From Paraconiothyrium sp. Pb-2020 (taxonomy: Eukaryota > Ascomycota > Dothideomycetes > Pleosporales > Didymosphaeriaceae), in NCBI GenBank assembly GCA_022419385.1, contig JAJUBI010000007.1:2885768-2949767 (forward strand): a stretch of 64,000 nucleotides of DNA. Reading direction: 5' to 3'. This document shows positions 33,438 to 44,509 of this stretch, in pieces (position 1 is the first letter of the stretch; every line of letters starts with the position of its first letter). The notes under the pieces were generated by a model. That model saw nothing but the letters and a program-made list of their open reading frames with translations, searched no databases and was not told where the DNA came from. Position numbers and translations under genes: made by a program.

Positions 33438-36400
33438 ATGCATTTCCAGCAGACCGAGTCTGCCGGCCCCGGCGCCGAAGCCCAGTCAAACAGCTTCACT
33501 CAGAAGTCGTCGAGCCTGCCATTCGGCCAGGACCTTCCGCTTGAAACAATCAGCGGCCCAACATATCTCACTGCACAGGCTCTCGTCCAGCAGGTCGCCT
33601 ACACGCTTTCCGACAAGATATTCGCATACTCGGCGGAGGGCTTCGATCTGGATGTAGCGATCAAGGCATGGCAAGAGAATGGCAACAAGAATGCGCTCGG
33701 TTACCAGACGGGCGTGCAATCGCTTGAGACGAGGAACGGTGCGGGTTCAATTGCCCTTGGATACATGTTCTCCAAGGACTTCGACTTGAAGAAGCGCCAC
33801 ATTCCCCAGTCCATTGTGGCTTCTTCTGCGACTCTCCACTACCTACGCCCTGCGCTCGACCAGCTGGCGCTTCTCTACTCGGTCGCGAACCCTCTTACTG
33901 CCCACATTGCTGCTGTCGATTACACCGCCAACTCTGCTGCCGGGCTTGTCAGCGATTATGTCTCTTCGTTGACCATGGCGGAGGATCTGGGTCTTGGTCT
34001 TGTGTGCAGCCCGTCTGTCTTTGAGACGCAGCATATGTCGCTCTTCGCCACTCTATTGTCGAGCATCATCCCAACGATCCACACGTACGATGGCATTAGT
34101 GTTGGACGCGAGACTGCACGACTAGTTGACACCCTAGACCAGAGCAGGCTTTACAATAACTACCAGGCCGTTCTCAAGGCTGTTTCCGAGGTTGACAAGA
34201 AACATTCGGATAATGCAGGACGTGTGGTGCGGCTCCTCCAAGCTTTCAATGACGAGCTCGGCGAGGACTACCGTCTGTTCGATTACTACGGCCACGAGGA
34301 GCCGGAGAGTGTCTTGGTCGTTTTTGGTACCGTTGAGGCATCTTTGACCGCACAGATCGCAAATGCGCTTGCAAAGGACGGTGACAAGCTGGGTGTTATC
34401 AATGTCCGTGTTTACCGTCCATTTGTAGAGGAGGCGTTCCTTGAAGTGCTACCCAAGAGCACCAGGAACGTTGCCGTCCTCGGACAAGTCAAGGATGAGG
34501 CCGCCGTTTTCGACCCCGCTGAGAGCTCCCGCCTCTACTCTGATGTGTTTGCGACGATCCAGTTCGCTTTCGACCGCAACATTGAGGTCACCGACATTAA
34601 GTACTCCCGCGAGCAAGTTTGGACCCCAAGCAACATTTTGGATGTTTTCCAGCAGACGTACGGCGAGAGGACCGAATCTGAGGAGGTCCGCTCCTACGTC
34701 GACATCCTCAACACCGCAGACGTCAAGCAGTACACTTTCTGGGATTTGGACGAATCTCCAGCTGCAACTGCTCCTGTCGTGCTAGGAAAGCTTTTCTCTT
34801 CTGACTCTGCGAAGAATGTATTCGTGCGCACTGGTCACGACAACCTTGTCCGTGGCGGTACTGTCCGCACTGACATCCGCAACGCTGACTACACTATTGA
34901 AGCGCCTTACTCCGTGGAACAGGCCGATGTCACCTATGTCGGTGATGAGACCCTTTTGAAGGAGTTTGACATCCTGAACAGCGTCAAGGCTGACAGCTCT
35001 ATCATCGTGAAGCTTCCCGGCGTTAAGGACGAGGACATCGAGAAGAAGCTTTCTCCTGCTCTGCGCAAGGCTCTCGTGGGTAAGGATGTCGAGCTCTTCG
35101 TTCTCGACCCGACACTCTCCGATAGTGTGTCTCAGGATTCTTCCCTCGAAGCATGCCTCGCCCAGCTGGCATTCTTGAAGGTCGCCCGCGAAGACCTTCT
35201 TACAACTGGGCTTTCCAAGCTGGCTGCTATCAATGGTGATGAGGGGACTCTCAAGAAAGTGGCTGGTGAACTTGAGACCGCTCTTCGCGAGATCGAATGC
35301 CCTGTCTCCTGGTCTACCCCCGAAGAGGACGTTGAGCCCATTCAGCTTCCTTCCGACATCAACGTTAACAGCTTCTCTCCCTACGACCGCACCGAGACCG
35401 AGCCGCCAACCTACCTCAAGGATTGGAAGGTCGTGGCCAAGGGACTTGCTTTCAAGGAAGCCTTCGATGCCGCGCCTGCGCTCCGCCCTGATCTGGGTGT
35501 CAAGACCGCTGTCGTCACTGTTAAGGAGCGCCGTCGTCTTACGCCTCAAACGTACGATCGAAACATCTTCCACATTGAGTTCGATCTTGGGGACTCTGGC
35601 CTTACATATGCAATCGGAGAGGCCCTCGGCATTCACGCAGAGAATGACAAAGCCGAAGTTGAAGAGTTCATCAAATGGTATGGCCTCAACCCTGATGAGG
35701 TTGTCGAAGTGCCATCTCGCGACAACCCCGAGGTCCTGGTCAACCGCACTGTTTACCAGTCGCTCATCCAGAACGTCGACATATTCGGTCGCCCACCCAA
35801 GCGCTTCTACGAAGCACTTGCAGAGTTCGCCGATGATGCCGATGAGAAGAGAAAGCTTCTGGCTGTTATCAGCCCTGAGGGTGCGACCGAGTTCAAGCGC
35901 CGCGCTGAGGTGGACACTATCACCTATGCCGACATTCTCCTCGAGTTCAAGTCTGCACACCCTTCATTCCATGACATCGTCCGCATTGTCAGCCCTATGA
36001 AGCGCCGCGAGTACTCCATTGCTTCATCCCAGCACGTCACTCCCACCTCCGTCGCCCTCCTCATCGTCACCGTCAATTGGGTCGATCCCCAGGGCCGCGA
36101 CCGCTTCGGCCAGGCCACGCGCTACCTCAACGGCCTCAAGATTGGCTCCACCGTCACCGTGTCCGTCAAGCCCTCTGTCATGAAGCTCCCGCCCAAGACC
36201 ACCGCTCCCCTTATCATGGCTGGTCTCGGTACCGGTCTCGCCCCCTTCCGCGCCTTCGTCCAGGAGCGTGCCTACCAGAAGCAGCAAGGCCACGAAATCG
36301 GCGAAGTTCTCCTGTACATGGGCTCGCGCCACCAGCGCGAAGAGTACCTGTACGGTGAGGAGTGGGAGGCGTACCAAGCCGCGGGTATCATCACGCTGCT

Positions 36401-36689
36401 CGGCCGCGCGTTCTCGCGTGACCAGCCGCAGAAGATCTACATCCAGGATCGCATGCGGCAGAGCTTGGGCGATATCAGGCGCTCGTACCTGCAGCAGGAG
36501 GGTAGCTTCTACCTCTGTGGTCCGACGTGGCCTGTGCCCGATGTTACGGAGGTGCTGCAGGAGGCCGTGGAGGTGGAGCATAGGGCGAAGAGTGTGAGGA
36601 ATGGGGAGGAGAAGCCGAAGAAGGTGGATAGCAGGAGGGAGATTGAGACGCTGAAGGATGAGGGACGGTATGTGCTGGAGGTTTATTAA
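33438..36689 (+). CDS. MET10: Sulfite reductase (NADPH) flavoprotein subunit
   Basis: Alpha subunit of assimilatory sulfite reductase, passing electrons from NADPH through FAD/FMN to the siroheme subunit to make sulfide for Cys/Met synthesis. Intronless, 1083 aa (yeast Met10 is a little over 1000). The N-terminal half is the pyruvate:ferredoxin-oxidoreductase-like domain (SGPTYLTAQALVQQVAY; YYGHEEPESVLVVFG). From about residue 655 follow the FAD-binding part (YDRNIFHIEFDLGDSGLTY, RREYSIASSQ) and the NADPH domain (IMAGLGTGLAPFRAFVQE, MGSRHQREEYLYGEEW, FYLCGPTWPVPDVTEVLQ) with the conserved C-terminal ..EGRYVLEVY. Start 33438 was chosen by the family start; an in-frame ATG at 33339 would add 33 residues. 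Confidence 0.96.
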   Translation: MHFQQTESAGPGAEAQSNSFTQKSSSLPFGQDLPLETISGPTYLTAQALVQQVAYTLSDKIFAYSAEGFDLDVAIKAWQENGNKNALGYQTGVQSLETRNGAGSIALGYMFSKDFDLKKRHIPQSIVASSATLHYLRPALDQLALLYSVANPLTAHIAAVDYTANSAAGLVSDYVSSLTMAEDLGLGLVCSPSVFETQHMSLFATLLSSIIPTIHTYDGISVGRETARLVDTLDQSRLYNNYQAVLKAVSEVDKKHSDNAGRVVRLLQAFNDELGEDYRLFDYYGHEEPESVLVVFGTVEASLTAQIANALAKDGDKLGVINVRVYRPFVEEAFLEVLPKSTRNVAVLGQVKDEAAVFDPAESSRLYSDVFATIQFAFDRNIEVTDIKYSREQVWTPSNILDVFQQTYGERTESEEVRSYVDILNTADVKQYTFWDLDESPAATAPVVLGKLFSSDSAKNVFVRTGHDNLVRGGTVRTDIRNADYTIEAPYSVEQADVTYVGDETLLKEFDILNSVKADSSIIVKLPGVKDEDIEKKLSPALRKALVGKDVELFVLDPTLSDSVSQDSSLEACLAQLAFLKVAREDLLTTGLSKLAAINGDEGTLKKVAGELETALREIECPVSWSTPEEDVEPIQLPSDINVNSFSPYDRTETEPPTYLKDWKVVAKGLAFKEAFDAAPALRPDLGVKTAVVTVKERRRLTPQTYDRNIFHIEFDLGDSGLTYAIGEALGIHAENDKAEVEEFIKWYGLNPDEVVEVPSRDNPEVLVNRTVYQSLIQNVDIFGRPPKRFYEALAEFADDADEKRKLLAVISPEGATEFKRRAEVDTITYADILLEFKSAHPSFHDIVRIVSPMKRREYSIASSQHVTPTSVALLIVTVNWVDPQGRDRFGQATRYLNGLKIGSTVTVSVKPSVMKLPPKTTAPLIMAGLGTGLAPFRAFVQERAYQKQQGHEIGEVLLYMGSRHQREEYLYGEEWEAYQAAGIITLLGRAFSRDQPQKIYIQDRMRQSLGDIRRSYLQQEGSFYLCGPTWPVPDVTEVLQEAVEVEHRAKSVRNGEEKPKKVDSRREIETLKDEGRYVLEVY

Positions 36690-37045
36690 GCATGTCATGG
36701 TCTGCGTAGCGTGGAGTTGGTATAGATCAATGAATTTGTCTCACAGCAGAGCTTGTCCACAAAGCGTCATCGTCGTGCCATCATTGATCTAAGTCACCAT
36801 CAAAGCCATGCACGTTGACTGCCAGTCAAATCCATATAATAAAGTATGTAATACAAGATATGCTTGCATGAACACCCAACCCCGCCACCAGACAGTCATG
36901 TACAGAAATAAACATACACTGGGAAAGTCTACACCTATCAGCATACAACCCATCTAGATCCAATCGCGCAAGGAAAGCCCTTGAAGAGAAGTCCCCCACC
37001 GAGCGCCCACGCTAACCGCAGACCCTACCAAGTCGTCCCAACTCC
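36690..37045. other. Convergent 3' flanks
   Basis: Between the MET10 stop and the stop of the Roadblock-like gene. Nothing further seen. Confidence 0.5.
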
Positions 37046-37710
37046 TCACGAAAAGCCCGCATCATCCGGCATGACGAATCCTTTCTTCTCAAAATCCGCT
37101 CTCAGGTAGTCCGTTAAGGCATCGATCTTCTTCCGCTGGATGTGCAGCGCACCACCCTTGACATCTTTCTCTCGGCTACTCATCGTACTCAGCACACTCG
37201 CTGCCTTCCCACTTCCGACCACGGCCTCCGCCGCATCATCGCCACCGTCCAGAAGAGGGTACCGCGCCTCACCCTTGGCCTCAGGCGTGATTTTGAACAC
37301 GTGCTTGCGGGAGGGAGGGACGCCGCCGACGAGAACCAGGAGCAGGGAAGGCTGAATAGCGCGCGCGATGATGTTGTTGTTTGCAGTTTCAATGGTCAGC
37401 GTCTCTAGTTCTGGGCGCGCGTCTGGAGAAGCTTCTGCGAGTTTTGATGCGTGGTCTTTCCAAGCCATGGAGATGAGGGCTGCTTGATCGCGGAGGTCGC
37501 GGATGTCAATGGGTGTGGTGTAGGCCATGAGGGTGCCGTTGGGGGACATTACGCTGGTCATGTGAGCAAGAGCAAGATGACCGGTGGTCGTGCTGCCTGG
37601 ATGGTCGGTACTGACAAGAGGCGTGGGTAGAGGGATGGGTGGGTGTTTTTGTTTAGAAGCTCGCTGAGCTTGAGTGCGTTCAGCATTGTGACGGGTGGAG
37701 ACTTTGGCAT
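37046..37710 (-). CDS. Roadblock/LC7 domain protein, LAMTOR2-like
   Basis: Likely subunit of the lysosomal/vacuolar scaffold that holds Rag GTPases for TORC1 (LAMTOR2/EGO-type; inference from the fold). Exon 1 37710..37616, a 62-nt intron (GTCAGT..CCAG), exon 2 37553..37046; 200 aa. The spliced N-terminus has the family pattern: MLNALKLSELLNKNT, then LFVMSPNGTLMAYTTP and LRDQAALISMAWKDH. The second half matches the later strands (NNNIIARAIQPSLLLVLVG) and a final helix (IDALTDYLRADFEKKGF). At 200 aa it exceeds the usual 120-130 because of inserts, one Gly/Asp/Ala-rich (LDGGDDAAEAVVGSGKA). A second candidate start, 37686, matches the length of homologues better. Confidence 0.75.
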
Positions 37711-38441
37711 GTCAGCTTGTGTTGGTAGCTGAGGTAATAGAAAGAAAGAAATGAGTGATACTTCGGTCTTCTCCAAACAAAATAAAACGGAGACAAGGGA
37801 GTGAAGTAAGAGGATACAAGTGGAATGCGCATTATAGTCTGGTGCCCTGCAGCCTAGGGCATGTGAATACCTACCTAAAGCGTCTCGATTTCACCCCTCG
37901 AGTTTTATACCCGTGCGCTGAGGTCCCGCCACGTCGACGACACGTAGACGGGCCCTTGATGCTGAATGGTTGAGACCTCAATGATCAGCGAGCATAGCAA
38001 AAGCAAAGGTGAAAAAAGCTGTATGTAGAAAGAGCGTAAACTGATTGTAGCATGATGTTGCGATTAGAAGCCATGGCCGCGGCGGAGGACAAGTCCGACG
38101 CGCTACTGTGACAGGGATCAGCTCGGGCCGTGTCACGTGGATGACGATGCCCAACTTCCTACGACCTCGGGAAGGAACGAGGCATGACAATTCTTGGCCA
38201 CTATGCTGATCGAAACGTTTTTCCTGGTCACATCGCATCGAGGCGGGCTCGATGCATGCTGCAAGGGCAATGCATCATCCGATGAGAGTTGAGCGTCGTC
38301 GACGAAGACGTTCAGAGCTCCACAAAGGGACGGAGGAAGCTCCCCACATGGGCGAAGTCGCAGCTTCTTGATCAACGTCACCACCAGATAAATTTCCCCG
38401 CCCCGCGCCAATTGCTCCAGACCTTCATCCCATTTCAGTTC
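37711..38441. other. Divergent promoter region (LAMTOR2-like / glyoxalase)
   Basis: No gene recognised. A CACGTG core is present near 38134 (GTCACGTGGATG), a possible bHLH-type site. Confidence 0.45.
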
Positions 38442-39616
38442 ATGCTCTTGTTCCGACGCACACTTACGCGCCCACCTATCTCGAGCACATTTGCGACTCG
38501 CGCATTCAAATACACCCCACCGAACAACCTATTTAGAGCTCTCGCAACCATGGCTACTGATCCGACGAGCTACAAGCTCAACCACTCCATGTGAGGCGTC
38601 TTGACAGCGCGTCGCAGGTTCTCTGTGCTGACAGTCCAGGCTCCGGGTGAAGGATCCCAAGCGATCGGTCGAGTTCTACGAGTTTCTGGGAATGAAGCTC
38701 ATCCAGAAGCTACCCAACCCCGACGCAAAGTTTGATCTATATTTCCTTGCATACGACAGCCCGAAAGCTGTGTCACACGCGAACCACTGGACCGATCGCG
38801 AGGGCATCGTCGAGTTGACGCACAACTACGGCACCGAGAATGATCCCGACTACAAGGTCGCGAACGGCAACCAAGAGCCCCACCGCGGTTTCGGCCATCT
38901 CTGTATCTCGGTCGACAATCTCCAAGCCGCGTGTCAGCGCCTCGAGGATGCAGGTTATAAGTTTCAGAAAAAGTTGACGGACGGAAGAATGCGTCACATC
39001 GCCTTCGTCTTAGACCCTGACGGTTACTGGGTGGAGGTTATCGGGCAGAAGCAGCTGGAGCAGACCGAGAATGAGAAGGAGACGGATGTGAACACATACC
39101 GCATGAACCACACCATGATTCGTGTCAAGGACGCAGAGAAGTCTCTGGCCTTCTACAAAGATGTCATGGGCATGCAGCTCAAGCGCACGTCGGAGAATGA
39201 GAAGAACGGCTTCAACCTATACTTTCTGGGATACGGCGCGCCAGCAAACGAGTCGGCACCAGAAGGCGTAAGCGCGACTGCTGACCAGGAGGGTCTGCTG
39301 GAGTTGACGTGGAACTACGGCACTGAGAACGACGCCAGCTTCAAGTACCACAATGGCAACGATCAGCCGCAGGGTTTTGGACACATTTGCATTTCAGTCG
39401 ACGATCTGGACGCCGCATGCGCACGTTTCGAGGAGAAGAAGGTCAACTGGAAGAAGAGGTTGACTGACGGCCGCATGAAGAACATTGCGTTCGTGCTGGG
39501 TATGTGATCGCCACATTGCGTATGTTGACAGGATACTGACGTTATTACCAGACCCCGATGGGTACTGGATTGAGGTTGTGCAGAACGAGAAGCTGAAGAC
39601 ACGATCCAACTGGTGA
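38442..39616 (+). CDS. GLO1: Lactoylglutathione lyase (glyoxalase I), tandem-domain type
   Basis: Converts the methylglyoxal-glutathione hemithioacetal to S-lactoylglutathione. Exons 38442-38590, 38640-39499 and 39552-39616; 357 aa. Two tandem glyoxalase domains: first SVEFYEFLGMKLIQKL..GIVELTHNYGTE..GFGHLCISV..HIAFVLDPDGYWVEV, second SLAFYKDVMGMQLKR..GLLELTWNYGTE..GFGHICISV..NIAFVLDPDGYWIEV. The metal Glu and His positions are present in both. The N-terminus from 38442 (MLLFRRTLTRPPISSTFATRAF) looks like a mitochondrial presequence. A second in-frame ATG at 38550 (MATDPTSYKLNHSM) is the normal cytosolic start, so two forms may be made. Confidence 0.95.
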
Positions 39617-40181
39617 GTCGAGAGCGTACAAGGCGTCGCAGGCCTTGGATAGCGCCTCAACAGCGCGATCAGCTCCAACGGCATACGGCCACATCATTCC
39701 AAAGTGTCACAATATTCACAGCACCTACGTACTAGAGAGGCAGGAGAGTATACATAATGCAAATTCTGTCAACGTATAGACTATTCACGATATGATATCG
39801 CAGCCTTCGCAACTTACGTGCCGCCGGCTTTGCTCCTGCAGCGTCGTACAGAGCAATCACAGCACATGAACACATTGACAAATTGCAGTTGACCCCCACT
39901 CACGCGACAGCAGGCGCTCGTCTCCTTCTTCATTGACAAGTGTAGTGGCGTAATCCGTGGGGTTTGCGGGGGCGGGGTAGTCCCCTTACTGCATTCAGCA
40001 AGCGCCCGCTTTACAAGGAGCGATGAATGGCAGGAGTCCGCCCGACTGCGGAGTGGGATCCAGGTGCTCATCTAGTCGACGTGTCGAACATAACCTTGTA
40101 CTAGGCGCCTATTTATCTGCTGTTGACTTCGACGGCAGTAATTCGAAATTAGTTTCACCTTCCACTTCATCTGTTTCCAGC
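39617..40181. other. Intergenic GLO1 / phosphoglycerate dehydrogenase
   Basis: Tandem + genes; this is 3' flank then promoter. No TATA or RNA gene seen. Confidence 0.5.
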
Positions 40182-42086
40182 ATGGCTATCGAGGCGTACA
40201 TCACGCGTCCCAAGATTCTCATTCCGGAGAAGGTTTCGCCGGATGGTCTGGCCTTGCTGAAGGAGCAATTTGAGGTTGATGAAAGGAAAGGACTAAATCC
40301 AGAGCAGCTAAAGGAGATTATCGGCCAGTATGAGGCATTGATTGTAAGGAGTGAGACCAAGGTCACAGCGGAGCTTCTTGGAGCCGCGAAGAAACTCAAG
40401 GTTGTTGCAAGAGCCGGAGTGGGCGTGGACAACGTCGATGTTAAGACTGCTACGTCGCTTGGCATTATCGTTGTTAACTCACCGAGTGGGAACATCAACG
40501 CCGCGGCTGAACACACGATTGCTCGTAGGTACCGGCATCTTGAGGCTTGTCGAGTCACTGACAGTGCGTAGTCATGATGTCTGTTGCCCGTAATGTGGCA
40601 GACGCGAGTCATAGCATCAAGGCTGGAAAATGGGAGCGGAGTCGGCTCACAGGCATTGAAGCAAAAGGCAAGACGCTAGCAATTGTCGGGCTAGGAAAGG
40701 GTACGTGTTGCCAAAAGAGCTTGAGAACAAACATCACTAACAATTGTAGTTGGTCTCACTGTGGCTAGAATCGCTAACGGTTTGGGCATGCGGTTGATCG
40801 CCTATGATCCCTACGCAAACCAGAACCTGGCGGCAGCAGCATCTGTGACCTTACTGCCTAGTCTTGCGGATATTCTTACGCAAGCTGATTTCCTGACTCT
40901 TCACACTCCATTGATTGCATCCACCAAAGGCATGATCTCCAAAGCTGAGCTCGCATCAATGAAGCCCACGGCTAGAATCTTGAACGTCGCAAGAGGAGGT
41001 ATGATCGACGAAGACGCCCTCGTCGAAGCCCTAGACGCTGGCACAATTGCAGGCGCGGGCATCGACGTCTTTACGTCCGAGCCCCCAGAAGCCGACTCAT
41101 CTGCAAGCCGCCTCATCGCCCACCCCAAGGTCGTTGCAACGCCACATCTTGGAGCGAGTACCAAAGAAGCCCAAGAAAACGTCTCAATCGACGTCTGCGA
41201 GCAAGTTGTTTCTATTCTTTCCGGTGAACTCCCGCGCTCCGCTGTCAACGCGCCCATCATCCTCCCAGAAGAATACCGGACACTTCAGCCCTTCGTCACG
41301 CTCCTCGAGAAAATGGGTTCCCTCTACACCCAGCACTACTCCGGCAAAGTCAATGCAACAAGTTTTCGCACAACCTTCGACATCACCTATGAGGGCGCCC
41401 TGGCCGAGCTCAATACCACGAAGCCTCTCTTCGCCGCCCTAGTAAAGGGCCTGCTTTCACCTATCAGCGAAATTTTAAACATCAACATCGTGAACGCGGA
41501 ATTAGTGGCGAAGGAACGCGGTATTCTCATCAACGAGCAACGCAGCCGCGAAAACGTGGACGACAAACCGTATTCGAGTTTCATCACACTGCGCGCACGG
41601 GCAAGCCGCTCGTCGTCGCAGGCGCGACAGGGACGCTCTGGAAGCCCACTCTCTACGCGCGTTCCGCAGACAACAGCCTCAGCTACAGGCCAAGCCCAAC
41701 TCCACCCCAATCCTCAGTCAGCTACTACTAGCGAACCCTCCGAGCAGGTTATACAAGGTTTCGTCTCCGGCAACAAGCCCTTCATCTCTCGCCTCGACCG
41801 GTTCAGCGGGGAGTTCGTTCCGCAAGGCACGCTGCTCATCTGTAGGAACTTTGACTCTGTAGGGAAGATCGGGTATGTAGGTAACCTACTTGGAAAAGCT
41901 GGGGTCAATATCAAGTTTATGAACGTTGCGCCGCTGCATGATGATGAAGCTGGTGAGACGCAAAATGGTAATGAGAGCAAAGAGGCGCTGATGATATTGG
42001 GGGTGGAGGGAGAGGTTACGGAGGATGTGCGCAAGGGGCTGATCAGTCCGGAAGGCGCGTTGGAGGCGAGTTTGGTTGTACTGTGA
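40182..42086 (+). CDS. SER3: D-3-phosphoglycerate dehydrogenase
   Basis: First enzyme of serine synthesis from glycolysis, NAD-dependent. Exons 40182-40524, 40572-40700 and 40750-42086; 602 aa. Substrate-domain motifs ARAGVGVDNVDV and NSPSGNINAAAEHT; cofactor motif VGLGKVGLTVA formed across intron 2; catalytic Arg in LNVARGGMIDEDAL; acidic residue in SEPPE; His in VATPHLGAST. After an intermediate domain, an ACT-type C-terminal domain (LLICRNFDSVGKIGYVGNLL) probably binds serine. Between them sits a Ser/Gln/Thr-rich insert (about residues 450-500, RASRSSSQARQGRSGS) that is low-complexity. The start was chosen by alignment to IEAYITRPKILIPEK. Confidence 0.95.
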
Positions 42087-42628
42087 AGGGCAGAAGGAAG
42101 GGGCGCTGTCTTGAGTTGGATATTGATAGCGTGCATCTTATTTGATTTTCTTTTCCTCATTATCAACGGTAGCTTTCAACATTGATATAGGCCTATTTGA
42201 TTATCTTCAACAGTGATGCTGTCTAGTGTTGCCCTCGTTGCCACTCCCATGGAATGGAGTAGTCCATCGTTGATTGGCTGCTGACCATTATCGATGGCTG
42301 ACGGTATGCCTTAAACACAAAGCTCGTCCTTACCGACTACATCTTCGTTGTCATTAAATACACCATCTTGAGCTGGATAATACCTTCACACCTTCCGTTC
42401 TCGCATGAGGCGCAGCCTCGAGATGGCATGGTGGACGGATGTCTTTGTTATCGCCGCTGCCTCGGCAGGGGTCTGCGCATGACGTTTGCGCCGAACGGAC
42501 GAAACTCAGCTTCTTGTAGAATCGCATCGCACGCTTGCTCGCCATTCATACTGATACAAGACTCACCTTGAGTACTCACACGTAGCACAGCTTCCTCTTC
42601 AACGATCCCTATACCAACTGCCGCAACA
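42087..42628. other. Intergenic PGDH / FMP52
   Basis: 3' flank and promoter on the + strand. Nothing recognised. Confidence 0.5.
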
Positions 42629-43386
42629 ATGACGACCGTAGCCCTCGCCGGCACCACCGGCCTCGTCGTACGTTTCTTTCTCCACCATGCGCCAACATGC
42701 GCCCATCCACGACGATTCTGCTTTTCTAACACATCCTCTAGGGCTCACACATCCTCTCCACGCTCCTCGCCCACCCTTCCGTCCCATCCGTCTACGCCTA
42801 CGCCCGCCGTGCACCCCCGAACCCCACCGCCTCCCCCAAGCTCTTCCACATCCCAAGCGCAGAGACCGACCAATGGCCCTCACAATTCCCTAAAGAATCT
42901 AACCCCCGCATCTTCTTCAGCGGCCTGGGAACCACCCGCGGCGCCGCCGGCTCCGTCGAAGCCCAGCGCAAAATCGACGTCGACCTGAACCTCGCCCTCG
43001 CGCGCGCCGCGAAAGACGCTGGCGTGGAGTGCTACGTGCTGATATCCTCTGGCGGCGCAAACTCCTCTTCTATGATGGCGTATCCAAAGATGAAGGGCGA
43101 GCTGGAGGATAAGGTCAAGGAGTTGGGGTTCAAGCACACGGTTATTCTGCGGCCGGGACTTATTCAGGGCGCGAGGGAGGACAGTAGGCCTGCGGAGGCG
43201 GTGGTTAGAAGTCTGGCGGGGTGGATGAGGAAGGTTAGTCCGAAGCTGACGGACTTCTGGGTGAATGATGCGGGGGTCATAGGAAAGGCGGCGGTTGTTG
43301 CGGGGTTGAAGTGTGTGGAAGGGCAGAGGGAGGCTGGCGTGTGGGAGATTGGGCAGAGTGAGATTGAGAAGTTGGGGAGGGAGTAG
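42629..43386 (+). CDS. FMP52: FMP52-type atypical SDR (mitochondrial outer membrane)
   Basis: NAD(P)-binding Rossmann protein of the HTATIP2/Fmp52 group; the yeast protein is mitochondrial. Exon 1 42629-42667 and exon 2 42742-43386 around a 74-nt intron; 227 aa. The nucleotide motif GTTGLVGSHIL is formed across the junction. Later landmarks: FFSGLGTTRGAAGSVEAQRKID, YVLISSGGANSSSMMAYPKMKGELEDKV (Tyr/Lys pair replaced by an atypical S..Y..K arrangement) and LRPGLIQGARED. Catalytic substrate unknown. Length is normal for the family. Confidence 0.93.
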
Positions 43387-43858
43387 GAGGGCTGGAGCGA
43401 TGAGTACGGTGATGAAGAGGAGTTGATGTTGATGATGATTTGATGTTCGATGTGGGGATGTTGAACGAGAATGAACGAGCGGGATGCGATGATAGGTCCA
43501 CAACTATACATGTATGAATCATTGGGCGGAAGCGTGTATCCTACTTAAATAGCGCCTTGTATGCACCTGTAAACGCAGAATCTTTTTCTTAGGATCGTTT
43601 AATGAGGCTCGTAGCATTGCTATCGACGACTAGCTCCATTGCTAGACGTTGTGCTTTGGGCGACGGTGAATTGGAAGCTGGTCTCAACGTCGATCTTGTG
43701 ACTGAATGTAACATCGTAGATAGTCGCGTACAAGGGCTACTTTGATCTCTTCTTATCTTGAGATCCCGACATAGAATTCCTCCAGCAAAAATCAGGCGAA
43801 GGTGGAGTAGACAACTGCTGAAGCAGGCCCACGAACAGGCCCCTGTAAGTCTTTGATA
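43387..43858. other. Intergenic
   Basis: 3' flanks of FMP52 (+) and the Cys/His-rich gene (-). Nothing recognised. Confidence 0.5.
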
Positions 43859-44509
43859 CTACGACTCCGCCAACTCCGCTAGTACTCTGTCTTGCGTGTG
43901 AGACGAGTATCCATCTGGCTCGCCATGTCTTCCGTACCTTGCGGAGCGACGCGCCCCGGAACCTGCTTCCAGGATGGCATAGTTTCTGCTCGATCCGGCA
44001 CCTTTTGTACGAGCAGTGCGCCTGCTATCTGCAAGCAGGTGAGTGAAGAGTTAAAGCTGAATGTCAACTAATAGACCCACGTTTACGGCAGTAATGGCTG
44101 TTATGGTCTCTTTTGATTTCGCAGTCGGGAATGCAGCATGCGTGCTTAATGCAGTAGGGCGACTGTTTCGCGGAAGGCTCATCGCACTGCTTAGAGCAGC
44201 ATGAGAAACGGACCTCTGCATGACAGTCAGTGAAGTCTCCTAAAGAGTCAAAGTTGGAGCTGGTCTAGTCTTACTTATGTTGGCATCATCAATGCTGGAT
44301 GAGGCTTCGTGATTCTTAGCAAGCCGGACAATTGTAATGCACATGGTGAAATGATGATTTTTATCGGCGTTCTGATGGTCTGCGTACGAATTTGGGTCTT
44401 CAATGGAGCACTCGTGATGGCATATGTAGCTTCCATAACGTCAACCTTTCCTACAAGCAACTTCACAACCAGGGGGCCGGCTAACCTCCCCAAGCTGGCG
44501 GCATATCAT
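43859..44509 (-). pseudogene. Cys/His-rich repeat protein, probably decayed
   Basis: Built from short exons that only make sense together. Exon pieces: 44440..44275, 44239..44081, 44028..43859, all joining in frame. The middle exon reads CCSKQCDEPSAKQSPYCIKHACC, then IPDCEIKRDHNSHYC, and splicing to the last exon completes YCRKH, the repeated YCxxHxC..PxC pattern of a fungal Cys/His-rich family. Upstream in the same frame are MICRQLGEVSRPPGCEVACRKG, a TGA at 44443..44441, then RYGSYICHHECSIED. The TGA breaks what looks like one more repeat. Intron 1 is only 35 nt. It could be a pseudogene, or the start may lie in an exon I missed. No function can be given. Confidence 0.4.

Noticed and set aside
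34782..35960. 392-codon open frame antisense to MET10
   Set aside because: It lies wholly opposite conserved MET10 coding sequence. Long antisense frames arise from codon bias in such genes, and it shows no domain of its own.
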